Positions 18,434 through 27,226 of a stretch of DNA of 64,000 nucleotides are shown here, one piece after another (the stretch's first letter is position 1; the number at the start of each line of letters is the position of its first letter). Origin of the DNA: Sulfurivermis sp041678005 (GTDB lineage Bacteria > Pseudomonadota > Gammaproteobacteria > Thiohalomonadales > Thiohalomonadaceae); contig JBAYOW010000003.1 in assembly GCA_041678005.1 (NCBI GenBank), forward strand, positions 29,953 through 93,952. Reading direction: 5' to 3'. The notes under the pieces are model-generated. The model saw only the letters and a list, made by a program, of their open reading frames with translations. It had not been told where the DNA came from and did not search any database. The position numbers and the translations under genes were made by a program.

Positions 18434-19007
18434 TTCGCTTGCCTTTATCTTTCTCAATGCCGCCATCATCAACAACTTTGTGCTCGCATTGTTTCTGGGT
18501 ATCTGTCCATTTCTTGGCGTGTCCGGCAAATTGCAGACAGCGGTGTCGATGGGTTTTGCCACCACTCTGGTGATGCTGATCAGCTCCATCTGTGCCTATG
18601 CGATCAATAGCATACTTGTTGTCTACGACATGGAGTTTCTGCGCCTCATCAGTTACATCGCCGTGATTGCCTCGGCCGTGCAACTGGTCGAGATGAGCAT
18701 GAAAAAATTCAGCCCCACCCTGTTTCGCGCACTAGGTATTTTTCTACCCTTAATCACTACCAATTGCGCCATACTCGGTCTGGTCTTGTTTCAAACTGCC
18801 AAGGAATATAATTTCATTCAGTCGGTAAGCTATAGTCTAGGTGCTGGTGCCGGCTTTATTCTGGCGCTGGTATTGATGGCTGGATTAAGAGAAAAACTTG
18901 AGCTGGCCGAGGTGCCAAGCATCAGCCAGGGTGCTGCGCTCAGCTTGATGTTGGCAGGCATTCTGTCATTGGCATTCATGGGCTTTGCCGGTCTGGGGAC
19001 AAGCTGA
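18423..19007 (+). CDS. rnfA: Rnf complex membrane subunit RnfA
   Basis: A 194-residue, six-helix protein homologous to NqrE and related to RnfE by inverted topology. The conserved half-helix sequences NNFVLALFLGICPFLGVSG and LITTNCAILGL carry the Fe-centre cysteines. ATG 18423 is preferred over ATG 18414 because AAGGAG at 18407-18412 is 10 bases from the former and only 1 from the latter. The gene starts within the end of rnfE, and its stop overlaps the start of the next small gene. Confidence 0.94.
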   Translation: MHPDSLAFIFLNAAIINNFVLALFLGICPFLGVSGKLQTAVSMGFATTLVMLISSICAYAINSILVVYDMEFLRLISYIAVIASAVQLVEMSMKKFSPTLFRALGIFLPLITTNCAILGLVLFQTAKEYNFIQSVSYSLGAGAGFILALVLMAGLREKLELAEVPSISQGAALSLMLAGILSLAFMGFAGLGTS

Positions 19008-19210
19008 TGTTGCTGAAAATTTTAATAACCAGTGGCGTTATTCTGTGCTTGTTGCTGGTCTGGATAGTCACTCAAAAAATGGCGCGAGTATTTGCCCGTC
19101 GCCATCCTGAATTTGGGCCTTACCGCGAGGCAGGCTCTGGTTGTGGCACAGGAAAATGCGCCTGCGCCAGTATTGATTACTGTCGCAAGCGCGATGCTGT
19201 CAAATTATGA
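19007..19210 (+). CDS. Small Cys-rich membrane protein, NqrM-like, Rnf-associated
   Basis: A 67-residue protein: one N-terminal membrane helix (residues 5-24), a short basic stretch (ARVFARRH) and a cysteine cluster C46-x4-C51-x-C53-x5-C59. The plan, a single helix followed by C...CxC...C, is that of NqrM, the small factor that inserts iron between NqrD and NqrE; exact residues differ. Its start codon overlaps the rnfA stop (TGATG), so it is translationally coupled to the NqrE homologue. I infer a maturation role for the RnfA/RnfE Fe centre, or else an extra electron carrier. No homologue search could be made. Confidence 0.7.
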   Translation: MLLKILITSGVILCLLLVWIVTQKMARVFARRHPEFGPYREAGSGCGTGKCACASIDYCRKRDAVKL

Positions 19211-19225
19211 TAAAGGGGTATAACC

Positions 19226-21601
19226 GTGGACGAGCGTGTAATCTGGTTTGAATCTCTGGGCATGGATGATGTGGCGCGGGTAGGCGGCAAAAATGCCTCC
19301 CTGGGCGAAATGATTTGTGGACTTAAATCTTCCGGCGTGCGAGTGCCTGATGGTTTCGCCACTACAGCGGCGGCCTTTCGTGAATTTCTACAGCATGGTC
19401 ATTTGGCCGAACGCATCAATTCCAGAGTCAGCAAACTGGATATAGATGATATCGAGGAACTGGCGCGGGCCGGTGCCGAGATTCGTCAGTGGATCATCGA
19501 TACACCTTTCCCGGAATCACTCACCACGGCCATCACATCTGCCTGGGATAAGATGATCGCAAAAGCTGGTGGCGAAATTGCTGTTGCCGTGCGTTCCTCG
19601 GCCACAGCCGAGGATCTGCCGGATGCCTCATTCGCCGGTCAGCAGGAGACTTACCTGAATGTGCGCGGCCTGGATAACGTCCTGACCGCCATTCACCATG
19701 TCTTTGCCTCGCTCTACAATGATCGCGCCATTGCCTATCGCGTGCACCATAACTACGCCCATCATGAGGTTGCCCTGTCAGCTGGTATCCAGCACATGGT
19801 TCGTTCTGACATAGGCGCATCAGGTGTGATGTTCACCCTCGACACCGAGTCAGGTTTTCGTGATGTGGTATTTATTACCGGTGCCTATGGGCTGGGTGAG
19901 ACCGTTGTCCAGGGTGCAGTAAATCCTGATGAATTTTATGTCTACAAGCCAACTCTCGCAGCGGGCAAGCATCCTGTCTTGAGCCGCAAGATGGGCAGCA
20001 AGGCGATCAAGATGATCTATGCCGCTGACGATGATCAGGGCAATACCACTACAACAGTCCCCGTGAGTGCGGCCGAGCAACAGCGCTTTTGTCTTAACGA
20101 TGAACAGTTGATGGATCTGGCGCGGCAGGCTGTAATCATTGAAAAACATTACGATCGTCCAATGGATATCGAGTGGGCATTGGATGGCAACGACCAGCAG
20201 GTCTATATCGTCCAGGCTCGTCCAGAGACTGTAAAAAGTCGCAGCGAGGGGCAGGTGATCGAACGCTACCGGTTGAAAGAGCAAGGTGAGGTTATTGCCC
20301 AGGGCCGCGCCATCGGTCAGCGGATAGGTGCTGGAACGGCACGTATCATCATGGATGTCTCGCAAATGTCTTCGGTCAAGGCAGGTGATGTGCTGGTGAC
20401 CGACATGACTGATCCGGATTGGGAGCCGATCATGAAGCGTGCCTCGGCCATCGTCACCAATCGCGGCGGACGCACCTGCCATGCCGCCATCATTGCCCGC
20501 GAAATGGGCATACCTGCCATCGTTGGTTGTGGCGATGCCACCAAACAAATTACTGACGGTCAGGAAGTAACAGTCTCTTGTGCCGAAGGTGATACTGGTC
20601 ACATCTACAAGGGCAAGCTGGATTTCGAGATCCAACGTGCCGATGCAGGCAAGATGCCTGATCTGCCAGTGAAGATCATGATGAACATCGGCAACCCTGG
20701 TCATGCCTTTGAATTCGCCAATATTCCCAATGCCGGTGTCGGGCTTGCCCGTCTGGAGTTCATCATCAACTCCACCATCGGTGTGCATCCCAAGGCGCTG
20801 CTGGAATTTGATCAGCAGAGTGATGACATCAAACAGGCAATCACTAAACGCATGGCGGGCTATGACGACCCAGTAAGTTTTTACACCGAGAAGCTGGCTG
20901 AAGGCATTGCCACCCTGGCTGCCGCCTTCAATCCCAAGCCGGTTATCGTGCGCATGTCGGACTTTAAATCGAACGAATATGCCAATCTGCTGGCCGGCAC
21001 AAACTACGAACCGCATGAAGAAAATCCGATGATCGGTTTTCGCGGCACCTCACGTTATCTGTCTGAGGATTTCCGTCCTTGTTTTGAGCTGGAATGTCGT
21101 GCCTTGCGCAAAGTGCGTGATGAGATGGGTCTGACAAATGTAGAAATCATGGTGCCATTCTGCCGCACTTTGGAGGAGGCTGAGCAAGTAGTTCAGCTAC
21201 TTGCTGATAATGGCCTGAAACGTGGCAAAAACGGTCTGCGTGTAATCATGATGTGCGAGATCCCATCCAACGCCATACTAGCCACAGAGTTCCTCGAATA
21301 CTTCGATGGTTTCTCGATCGGCTCCAACGATATGACCCAACTGTGCCTGGGACTGGATCGTGACTCGGCCCTCATCGCTCATCTGTTTGATGAACGCAAT
21401 CCGGCAGTAAAGAAGCTGCTCAGCATGGCCATACATGCCGCCAATGCCCAAGGCAAATACATTGGCATCTGCGGTCAGGGCCCATCGGATTATCCAGAGC
21501 TGGCCGACTGGCTGGTAAAAGAAGGCATTGGCAGCGTCTCGCTCAACCCAGACACAATAGTTGATACCTGGCTTTATATAGCCAGTCAGCAAGACAAATA
21601 A
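19226..21601 (+). CDS. ppsA: Phosphoenolpyruvate synthase
   Basis: The 791-residue PpsA converts pyruvate + ATP + water to PEP + AMP + phosphate. The N-terminal ATP-grasp half shows GGKNASLGEMI, VRSSATAEDLPDASFAGQQE and DIEWALDG. The phosphohistidine loop GGRTCHAAIIARE has its catalytic His near residue 419. The C-terminal TIM-barrel shows NEYANLLAGTNYEPHEENPM, IGSNDMTQLCLGLDRDS and GICGQGPSDYP. Start GTG 19226 lies behind GGGG. It follows the Rnf operon by 15 bp, so PEP synthesis is probably cotranscribed with Rnf and PFOR. The PpsR gene follows. Confidence 0.96.
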   Translation: MDERVIWFESLGMDDVARVGGKNASLGEMICGLKSSGVRVPDGFATTAAAFREFLQHGHLAERINSRVSKLDIDDIEELARAGAEIRQWIIDTPFPESLTTAITSAWDKMIAKAGGEIAVAVRSSATAEDLPDASFAGQQETYLNVRGLDNVLTAIHHVFASLYNDRAIAYRVHHNYAHHEVALSAGIQHMVRSDIGASGVMFTLDTESGFRDVVFITGAYGLGETVVQGAVNPDEFYVYKPTLAAGKHPVLSRKMGSKAIKMIYAADDDQGNTTTTVPVSAAEQQRFCLNDEQLMDLARQAVIIEKHYDRPMDIEWALDGNDQQVYIVQARPETVKSRSEGQVIERYRLKEQGEVIAQGRAIGQRIGAGTARIIMDVSQMSSVKAGDVLVTDMTDPDWEPIMKRASAIVTNRGGRTCHAAIIAREMGIPAIVGCGDATKQITDGQEVTVSCAEGDTGHIYKGKLDFEIQRADAGKMPDLPVKIMMNIGNPGHAFEFANIPNAGVGLARLEFIINSTIGVHPKALLEFDQQSDDIKQAITKRMAGYDDPVSFYTEKLAEGIATLAAAFNPKPVIVRMSDFKSNEYANLLAGTNYEPHEENPMIGFRGTSRYLSEDFRPCFELECRALRKVRDEMGLTNVEIMVPFCRTLEEAEQVVQLLADNGLKRGKNGLRVIMMCEIPSNAILATEFLEYFDGFSIGSNDMTQLCLGLDRDSALIAHLFDERNPAVKKLLSMAIHAANAQGKYIGICGQGPSDYPELADWLVKEGIGSVSLNPDTIVDTWLYIASQQDK

Positions 21602-21676
21602 ACTATCACATCCGCAAATAGACACGCGTTTATCGGTGCTCATTTGCGGATCAACTCCGTATCGCAGGATGTCAGC

Positions 21677-22510
21677 ATGAGCGAGATGCCGCACCGTACC
21701 GTATTTTTTGTTTCCGACCGTACCGGCATTACTGCAGAAACGCTTGGGCACAGTTTGATGACACAATTCGATGGTGTGATCTTCGAACATATACGCATGC
21801 CCTTTCTGGATACACCAGAAAAAATGAGCGTCGCCATCGAGCAAATTAACAGTACAGCACAAGAACAAGGAATACGCCCTATCGTCTTCAGCACGCTTGT
21901 CGATAACAACTTGCTCGAACAGCTGCGCAATAAATGCCAGGCTCTGGTGCTGGATTTCTTTGATTCTTTTAACGCACCACTGGAAGCAGAATTTGGTATC
22001 AAGGCCTCACATGTGATGGGCCGCTCACACGGCATGGGTAATTTCGCCAACTACACAGCTCGCATCGAAGCACTCAACTTCGCGCTCAATAATGATGATG
22101 GTGTCAGCACCCGCAACTATGGCTCGGCCGACATCATCCTGATTGGCGCATCGCGCTCTGGCAAGACACCTACATCATTATTCCTGGCCTTGCAGTATGG
22201 TGTGTATGCCGCCAACTACCCGCTGACCGAAGAAGATCTGCAAACTCATGCATTGCCTGCATCACTACGACCATTTCGGGACAAGTTGTTCGGCCTCAGC
22301 ATCGACCCGGAACGGCTACAACAAATCCGCAACGAACGCAGGCCAAACAGCCGCTATGCCCAATCCACGCAGTGTCAACTGGAAGTCGATGCCATCGAAA
22401 GCCTCTACCGCAAGGAAAACATCCGCTTCCTCAACACCACCCACATCTCCATTGAAGAAATAGCTACCAGCATCCTGCAAATCGCCGGTCTCAAACGCCG
22501 ACTTGGTTAG
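21677..22510 (+). CDS. ppsR: PEP synthase regulatory kinase/pyrophosphorylase
   Basis: With ATG 21677 (AGGA 7 bases upstream) the protein is 277 residues, the same as E. coli PpsR. A TTG-initiated frame from 21644 is less likely. It has FFVSDRTGITAETLGHSL at the N-terminus, the P-loop GASRSGKTPTS near residue 158, and RNERRPNSRYA. The DUF299 family uses ADP to phosphorylate, and phosphate to dephosphorylate, a threonine of PEP synthase, switching it off or on. Its position directly after ppsA supports that partner. Confidence 0.95.
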   Translation: MSEMPHRTVFFVSDRTGITAETLGHSLMTQFDGVIFEHIRMPFLDTPEKMSVAIEQINSTAQEQGIRPIVFSTLVDNNLLEQLRNKCQALVLDFFDSFNAPLEAEFGIKASHVMGRSHGMGNFANYTARIEALNFALNNDDGVSTRNYGSADIILIGASRSGKTPTSLFLALQYGVYAANYPLTEEDLQTHALPASLRPFRDKLFGLSIDPERLQQIRNERRPNSRYAQSTQCQLEVDAIESLYRKENIRFLNTTHISIEEIATSILQIAGLKRRLG

Positions 22511-22658
22511 ACTCAAACTCAGAGTTCACAGGATATGCCGAAAAACGAGGCGCATAATTCACCTCAAAGCCAGGCAATGAGAATGGCTTTCATAGCGGCA
22601 AAATGTCACGCGGTACTCAATAGTCAATTTTATTATTTACCACCATGCCGCACAGATT

Positions 22659-22672
22659 TTGACCTACATCAA
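22659..22672 (+). promoter_or_regulatory. FNR/DNR box upstream of nnrS
   Basis: TTGAC-CTAC-ATCAA, one mismatch from the FNR/DNR consensus TTGAT-N4-ATCAA. Its centre is 153 bp before the nnrS start. A -10-like TAAAAA begins at 22696, about the right distance for activation from -41.5. The 308-bp ppsR-nnrS gap holds no other convincing feature; an 86-codon frame at 22535 looks non-coding. Confidence 0.7.
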
Positions 22673-22818
22673 AGCTTTAGCTGTGTGTTTTTTGCTAAAA
22701 AATCAATTATTCGCCAATATCAGCGATGTGCCATGTTACCTGACACAAATCACATAGAATCAATAAAACCAGTGCTTTTTCTAATGCTCTGGTGAAATAT
22801 ACGGGTTAGCTATAACTA

Positions 22819-24027
22819 ATGAAATCATTCTGGAAAACCTTCAGCGCAGCCCCTCATCGCATGATGATGTTTGGCGGCGCAGTACAACTTGTCGCCACGC
22901 TGCTCTACTGGAGCATCGATCTATTTGGTCGCTACACATCCTTATGGCCAGCGCCGGTAACTGTGCTGCCTGGCATGTTTGCTCATTCATTTTTGATGCT
23001 GTACATGCTGTTTCCCTTCTTTATCTTTGGCTTTTTGATGACCACCTATCCGCGCTGGATGAGTGGCCCGGAAGTGCCCCTGGTCTGGTATCAACCTGCT
23101 TTTTTATTATTGGCTGCGGGTGTCATCCTGTTTTACCCAGGCTTGTTTATGGCCAAGACATTACTGATTTTGGCCGTAGCCTTGCTGCTGGCCGGTTATC
23201 TTGTAGCCCTGACCGCACTTTTGCGTGTATATCGAACAGCACCGGCCAGAGACAAGAAATATGAAACCATACTCAATATGGCTTTGAGTTCTGGCGCTGC
23301 TGGCGTCCTGACTTATCTGCTTTGGCTACTGACGGATAATTTCTTCTGGTTGAATATATCTTTACAGGTTGGCCTGTGGTGGTTTTTATTACCCATTGTC
23401 GTCACTGTCAGCCATCGCATGCTCCCTTTTTTCAGCATCAATGTTTTGCCCAATTATAAAATGTATCAACCACGCGTCACTCTGTTGGCCATGGTGAGCC
23501 TGCTTGCCTTGCACGGCCTGCTGGAGATGATTTCCCTGCAAGCCTGGCTCTGGCTGGTGGATCTGCCTTTGATGGTGTTAGCTCTGTTGCATAGCTGGAA
23601 ATGGCAGTTCAGACGCTCCTTTGAGGTGCGTTTGCTGGCCATCCTGCATGTATCCTTCGCCTGGCTATCTATCGCCATGTTGCTGTACATCATCAATAGT
23701 CTGTCCTTGTTTATGGACCACAGCCTTATACTAGGTCGTGCCCCACTACATGCCGTAGCGATAGGATTTGTACTGTCCACCACCTTGGCCATGGCCAGCC
23801 GCGTGACACTCGGCCATTCCGGTCGGGCGCTACAGGCAGGTACATTGACCTGGCTACTGTTCTGGGGTTTGTCGGCAGTTGCAGTCTTTCGTATTATTGC
23901 CGAGTTGCCTGGCGGGCTGCACTTCAACCTGCTTGCGGCGCTGGCCTGGTTGGTGATTGCTGCCATATGGTCAAGTAAATATGGCCTCATTTATCTGCGT
24001 CCACGTATCGATGGCGGGCCAGGTTGA
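22819..24027 (+). CDS. nnrS: NnrS family membrane protein
   Basis: A 402-residue protein with about twelve hydrophobic segments and the NnrS hallmarks: HSFLMLYMLFPFFIFGFLM near residue 54, SHRMLPFFSINVLP near 202 and HAVAIGFVLSTTLAMASRVT near 317, with conserved histidines thought to bind haem/copper. NnrS proteins accompany denitrification genes and protect against nitric oxide stress; the exact chemistry is unsettled. An FNR/DNR box precedes it, and the fnr-type regulator gene follows 40 bp downstream. Confidence 0.92.
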   Translation: MKSFWKTFSAAPHRMMMFGGAVQLVATLLYWSIDLFGRYTSLWPAPVTVLPGMFAHSFLMLYMLFPFFIFGFLMTTYPRWMSGPEVPLVWYQPAFLLLAAGVILFYPGLFMAKTLLILAVALLLAGYLVALTALLRVYRTAPARDKKYETILNMALSSGAAGVLTYLLWLLTDNFFWLNISLQVGLWWFLLPIVVTVSHRMLPFFSINVLPNYKMYQPRVTLLAMVSLLALHGLLEMISLQAWLWLVDLPLMVLALLHSWKWQFRRSFEVRLLAILHVSFAWLSIAMLLYIINSLSLFMDHSLILGRAPLHAVAIGFVLSTTLAMASRVTLGHSGRALQAGTLTWLLFWGLSAVAVFRIIAELPGGLHFNLLAALAWLVIAAIWSSKYGLIYLRPRIDGGPG

Positions 24028-24067
24028 AGTTAATAAGCAATAGAAAATTTTTTCTATGGAGCGAGTT

Positions 24068-24838
24068 ATGAGCGCGATTAAAAAAGAAAATTCTCGTCCA
24101 GCACCACGCGGCTCACGGCGCAAGGCCAATGTAGTTGAATGTGAGTCATGCGGACTTTATGGGATGTGCCAGATAGCTGGTCTGGAGGATCCTGTTCCAG
24201 ATCTTATCGACGAAATCGTAGGCCGCCGTGAACCGATCAACTCAGCGCAAGAAATAATAACTGCAAATCAGCCATTTCGTGAAATCTATGCAGTGAAATC
24301 AGGCTCGTTCAAGACCTATGCAAGCTTGGCCAACGGACAACAACAAATCATTGATTTTTATTTTCCTGGTGAATTGATGGGCTTGGAAGGTCTAAGTGAA
24401 GAATATTATCCGCATAGCGTTGAAGCATTAGAGGCAGGTAGTGTCTGCCGTCTGGACTTCACCAAACTCGAACTGCTTGGCGATCGTCTGGGGAAATTTC
24501 AACAGCAACTAATTACTGCCTTAAGCAGGCGGGCGCGGCAGGATCAGTGGATACCTCTACTGATGGGTGCACAAAATGCTGAACAGCGCATCGCAACCTT
24601 TCTGCTCAGTCTGTCAGAGCGCTTTGCCGAACACGGTCTGCCCAGCATGCGCTTCAAACTACCCATGCCTCGCCATGATATAGCCAACTATCTCGGCCTT
24701 GCGGTAGAGACTGTCAGCCGCATGTTTCAACGCTTTCAATCTCTTGATCTGCTCGAGGTGCATGGACGGCATGTAGAGCTGAAAGATATGGATGAACTAC
24801 ACAAGCTCGCGCACCTTGATAAAGCTGCTGCTGCATGA
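24068..24838 (+). CDS. fnr: FNR-type oxygen-sensing transcriptional regulator
   Basis: A 256-residue Crp/Fnr protein. N-terminal cysteines C25-x2-C28-x5-C34 and C127 reproduce the four ligands of the E. coli FNR 4Fe-4S cluster, so it should be an O2 sensor active under anoxia. The cAMP-type sensor barrel (residues 55-140) is followed by a dimer helix and the helix-turn-helix RHDIANYLGLAVETVSRMFQ, with the E-x-x-S-R contacts for TTGAT half-sites. ATG 24068 has GGAG 6 bases upstream; ATG 24056 does not. Candidate targets nnrS and nirS flank it. Confidence 0.93.
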   Translation: MSAIKKENSRPAPRGSRRKANVVECESCGLYGMCQIAGLEDPVPDLIDEIVGRREPINSAQEIITANQPFREIYAVKSGSFKTYASLANGQQQIIDFYFPGELMGLEGLSEEYYPHSVEALEAGSVCRLDFTKLELLGDRLGKFQQQLITALSRRARQDQWIPLLMGAQNAEQRIATFLLSLSERFAEHGLPSMRFKLPMPRHDIANYLGLAVETVSRMFQRFQSLDLLEVHGRHVELKDMDELHKLAHLDKAAAA

Positions 24839-24941
24839 ATCTGACGCGGCTTGATTGCCGGGCCTTGTTGCCCGGCAAGATTTTGACTTGCGACGCGAAT
24901 TCAACTCTGAAGCGCGGTGAATAACAAAACCCTGGTATTAA

Positions 24942-25081
24942 GGAGGTGCTGAATAATGTTGGCGAGGCAGTCAGGGCTAGGCAAAAAACGACGAAAAAGC
25001 GCAGTTTACACGTAGTAAATAAGCATTTTGAGCCGTTTTTTAACAACGCCCTGACAACGTAGGTAGTTATTCAGCGCTTCC
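24942..25081. mobile_element. MITE-like element, copy 1
   Basis: A 140-bp element starting GGAGGTGCTGAATAA and ending TTATTCAGCGCTTCC (terminal inverted repeats, two mismatches), flanked by direct TTAA. Inside are nested inverted repeats (CAGGG/CCCTG, AAAAAACG/CGTTTTTT, TTTAC/GTAAA), so it can fold into one long hairpin. It encodes no transposase. Two further 140-bp copies lie at 29063-29202 and 50835-50974. It sits in the 653-bp fnr-nirS gap; apart from it and the nirS promoter, no gene was recognised there. Confidence 0.93.
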
Positions 25082-25389
25082 TTAAAACTACCTGGTGCGT
25101 ATAAGAAAGCCCAAAGACTTTTCCAGAGGGTAATTGAGATAGCTCATGATCGCCTGAACCTTCGCATCGATAAATATATAAAACTGCGATTAATCCAGTA
25201 CCGAATAATTAATATTCTCTAGCAATACCTCTTTCGTAGTAGTATGCACCTTCCTATAACGAGCATCTGCTTTAACTAACCACTCCAACCCCCCGTATCC
25301 AAACACCTTTCTATAAATTCACGCAAAGTGTTTTTATTGGGTTTCACTCTGCGCTTATCACGCAATCGTAATTCATCATCAAATTTCAA

Positions 25390-25431
25390 TTGATTCATAT
25401 CAAGGCGCTTGGTTTTATAGCTGGGTACAAA
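25390..25431 (+). promoter_or_regulatory. nirS promoter with perfect FNR/DNR box
   Basis: TTGAT-TCAT-ATCAA at 25390-25403 is a perfect FNR/DNR palindrome. TACAAA at 25426-25431 is a plausible -10 whose centre is 32 bp from the box centre. This is the spacing of a promoter activated from -41.5, with a start near 25438. Either FNR (24068-24838) or DNR (35540-36226) could act here. Confidence 0.85.
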
Positions 25432-25491
25432 AGACACAAAAGCTGTAAGGCTTTTTATGTGTTTGTCCACAACCCACAGGGGGTAATAACG

Positions 25492-27138
25492 ATGTCAAGT
25501 AAGCTAAAACCAAGTAAAACCTACTCGGCCGTATTGTCTGCACTGCTGCTAGGTGGTGCAGCCGGTTTTTCCGGCTCGGTCAGTGCTGCAGCAGCGACGC
25601 TATCAGCTGAGAAATTTGAAGCGTCCAAACAGATCTATTTCGAACGTTGCGCAGGTTGTCACGGGACTCTGCGTAAAGGTGCTACCGGCAAGAATCTTGA
25701 ACCAGAAAATATGATCAAGCTAGGTCAAAATCGTCTGGAAAGAATCATATCCTATGGTACCGAAGGCGGCATGGTCAACTTTGATGACATCCTTAGCAAG
25801 GATGAACTCAGTGATATGGCTACCTACATCCAGATGGAGCCACCCCAGCCCCCCGAATGGAGCTTGGCTGACATGATGAACAGCTGGAAGCTCATCGTGC
25901 CACCCGAGAAGCGCCCCACTAAACAAATGAACAAGATCAATCTGGAGAATGTCTTCTCGGTGACTTTGCGTGACGCAGGCCAGGTGGCGCTGATCGATGG
26001 TGATACCAAGAAAGTTATCAGTGTGCTCAAGACCGGTTACGCCGTGCATATCTCACGTCTGTCTGCCTCTGGACGTTATGTCTACGTTATCGGTCGTGAT
26101 GGTCGTCTGTCGCTTATCGATCTGTGGATGGCAGAACCTGAAGTTGTTGCCGAGTTGAAGATTGGTATCGATGCCCGTTCTGTAGACACCTCCAAGTTCA
26201 AGGGCTTTGAGGACAAATACGCCATTGCCGGTTCCTACTGGCCGCCTCAGTACGTCATAACTGAAGGTGAAACACTGAAACCACTAAAGGTGGTTTCTAC
26301 TCGTGGCATGACAGTTGATGGTGAATACCATCCAGAACCGCGCGTGGCCTCTATCGTCTCCTCGCAGATCAAACCGGAGTGGGTGGTAAACATCAAGGAA
26401 ACCGGCATGATCAAGCTGGTGGACTACTCCGATATCGACAACCTGAAGGAAACCACTATCTCCTCCGCCAAGTTCCTGCATGACGGCGGTTGGGATGCCA
26501 GTAAGCGCTACTTCCTGGTGGCGGCCAATGCTTCCGACAAGGTGGCGGTGGTCGATACCAAAACCGGCAAACTGGCCGCACTGGTGGACACCAAACCCAA
26601 GCCACACCCTGGCCGTGGTGCAAACTTTGTCCATCCGAAGTTTGGTCCAGTCTGGGCTACCTCACATCTGGGCGCAGACGTAATCACCCTGATCGGCACC
26701 GATCCGGAAAAACACAAGCAGCATGCCTGGAAGGTCGTGGCTGAGCTGAAGAATCATGGCTCTGGATCGCTGTTCGTGAAGACTCATCCGAAATCAAAGA
26801 ACCTGTGGGCCGATGCCCCATTGTTCCCGGAAGAGGAAATGGCGGAGTCAGTCACTGTCTATGATATAGACAACCTGGACAAGGGCCCTGAGGTGATCAA
26901 TATCGCCAAGATGGCTGGTCTGCCAAAGACCAAGGCTGTCAAGCGTGCGCTGCAGGGTGAGTACAACGCCGATGGCTCGGAGATCTGGTTCTCCATCTGG
27001 GCCGGCAAGACCGACCCTTCCGCTATCGTTGTAATTGACGACAAAACGCGCAAGTTGAAGCATGTGATCAAGGACCCACGCATAATCACACCAACCGGCA
27101 AGTTTAACGTTAAAAATACCCAGCACGATATTTACTAA
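25492..27138 (+). CDS. nirS: Cytochrome cd1 nitrite reductase
   Basis: A 548-residue periplasmic enzyme reducing nitrite to nitric oxide. A signal peptide with VSAAAA near residue 34 precedes a cytochrome c domain (CAGCH at 53-57; axial-ligand region GGMVNF). The eight-bladed d1-haem propeller follows, with HISRLSASGRYVYVIGRDGR, DGGWDASKRYFLVAANAS, PHPGRGANF and TPTGKFNVKNTQHDIY at the C-terminus. ATG 25492 lies behind GGGGG; upstream in-frame starts fall inside the promoter. It is the first gene of the nir cluster and ends at a strong terminator. Confidence 0.96.
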   Translation: MSSKLKPSKTYSAVLSALLLGGAAGFSGSVSAAAATLSAEKFEASKQIYFERCAGCHGTLRKGATGKNLEPENMIKLGQNRLERIISYGTEGGMVNFDDILSKDELSDMATYIQMEPPQPPEWSLADMMNSWKLIVPPEKRPTKQMNKINLENVFSVTLRDAGQVALIDGDTKKVISVLKTGYAVHISRLSASGRYVYVIGRDGRLSLIDLWMAEPEVVAELKIGIDARSVDTSKFKGFEDKYAIAGSYWPPQYVITEGETLKPLKVVSTRGMTVDGEYHPEPRVASIVSSQIKPEWVVNIKETGMIKLVDYSDIDNLKETTISSAKFLHDGGWDASKRYFLVAANASDKVAVVDTKTGKLAALVDTKPKPHPGRGANFVHPKFGPVWATSHLGADVITLIGTDPEKHKQHAWKVVAELKNHGSGSLFVKTHPKSKNLWADAPLFPEEEMAESVTVYDIDNLDKGPEVINIAKMAGLPKTKAVKRALQGEYNADGSEIWFSIWAGKTDPSAIVVIDDKTRKLKHVIKDPRIITPTGKFNVKNTQHDIY

Positions 27139-27147
27139 GCTGGCCTG

Positions 27148-27177
27148 GTGGGCGCGCAATGCGCGCCCACTTTTTTT
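27148..27177 (+). terminator. Rho-independent terminator after nirS
   Basis: A perfect 10-bp stem GTGGGCGCGC / GCGCGCCCAC with loop AAT, followed by seven T, 9 bp after the nirS stop. It should end or strongly reduce nirS transcripts, so nirS may be made in excess over downstream maturation genes. Confidence 0.92.
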
Positions 27178-27226
27178 ACACAGGCAACTCTGCTCACTAA
27201 ATAATTGACAAGGGGATGCACTGAAA

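Noticed and set aside
22535..22795. 86-codon frame between ppsR and nnrS
   Set aside because: Crosses the FNR/DNR box and promoter, lacks a ribosome site and has an unstructured composition.
24714..25046. Minus-strand 110-codon frame beginning MLKNGSKC, and its twin at 28850-29167
   Set aside because: Both start inside MITE copies and read through repeat sequence into neighbouring genes; similarity comes from the MITE, not from a protein.
25276..25470. Minus-strand 64-codon frame ending EFIERCLDTGGWSG in the fnr-nirS gap
   Set aside because: It overlaps the nirS promoter, has no ribosome site and no family I recognise; possibly a remnant, not enough to call.
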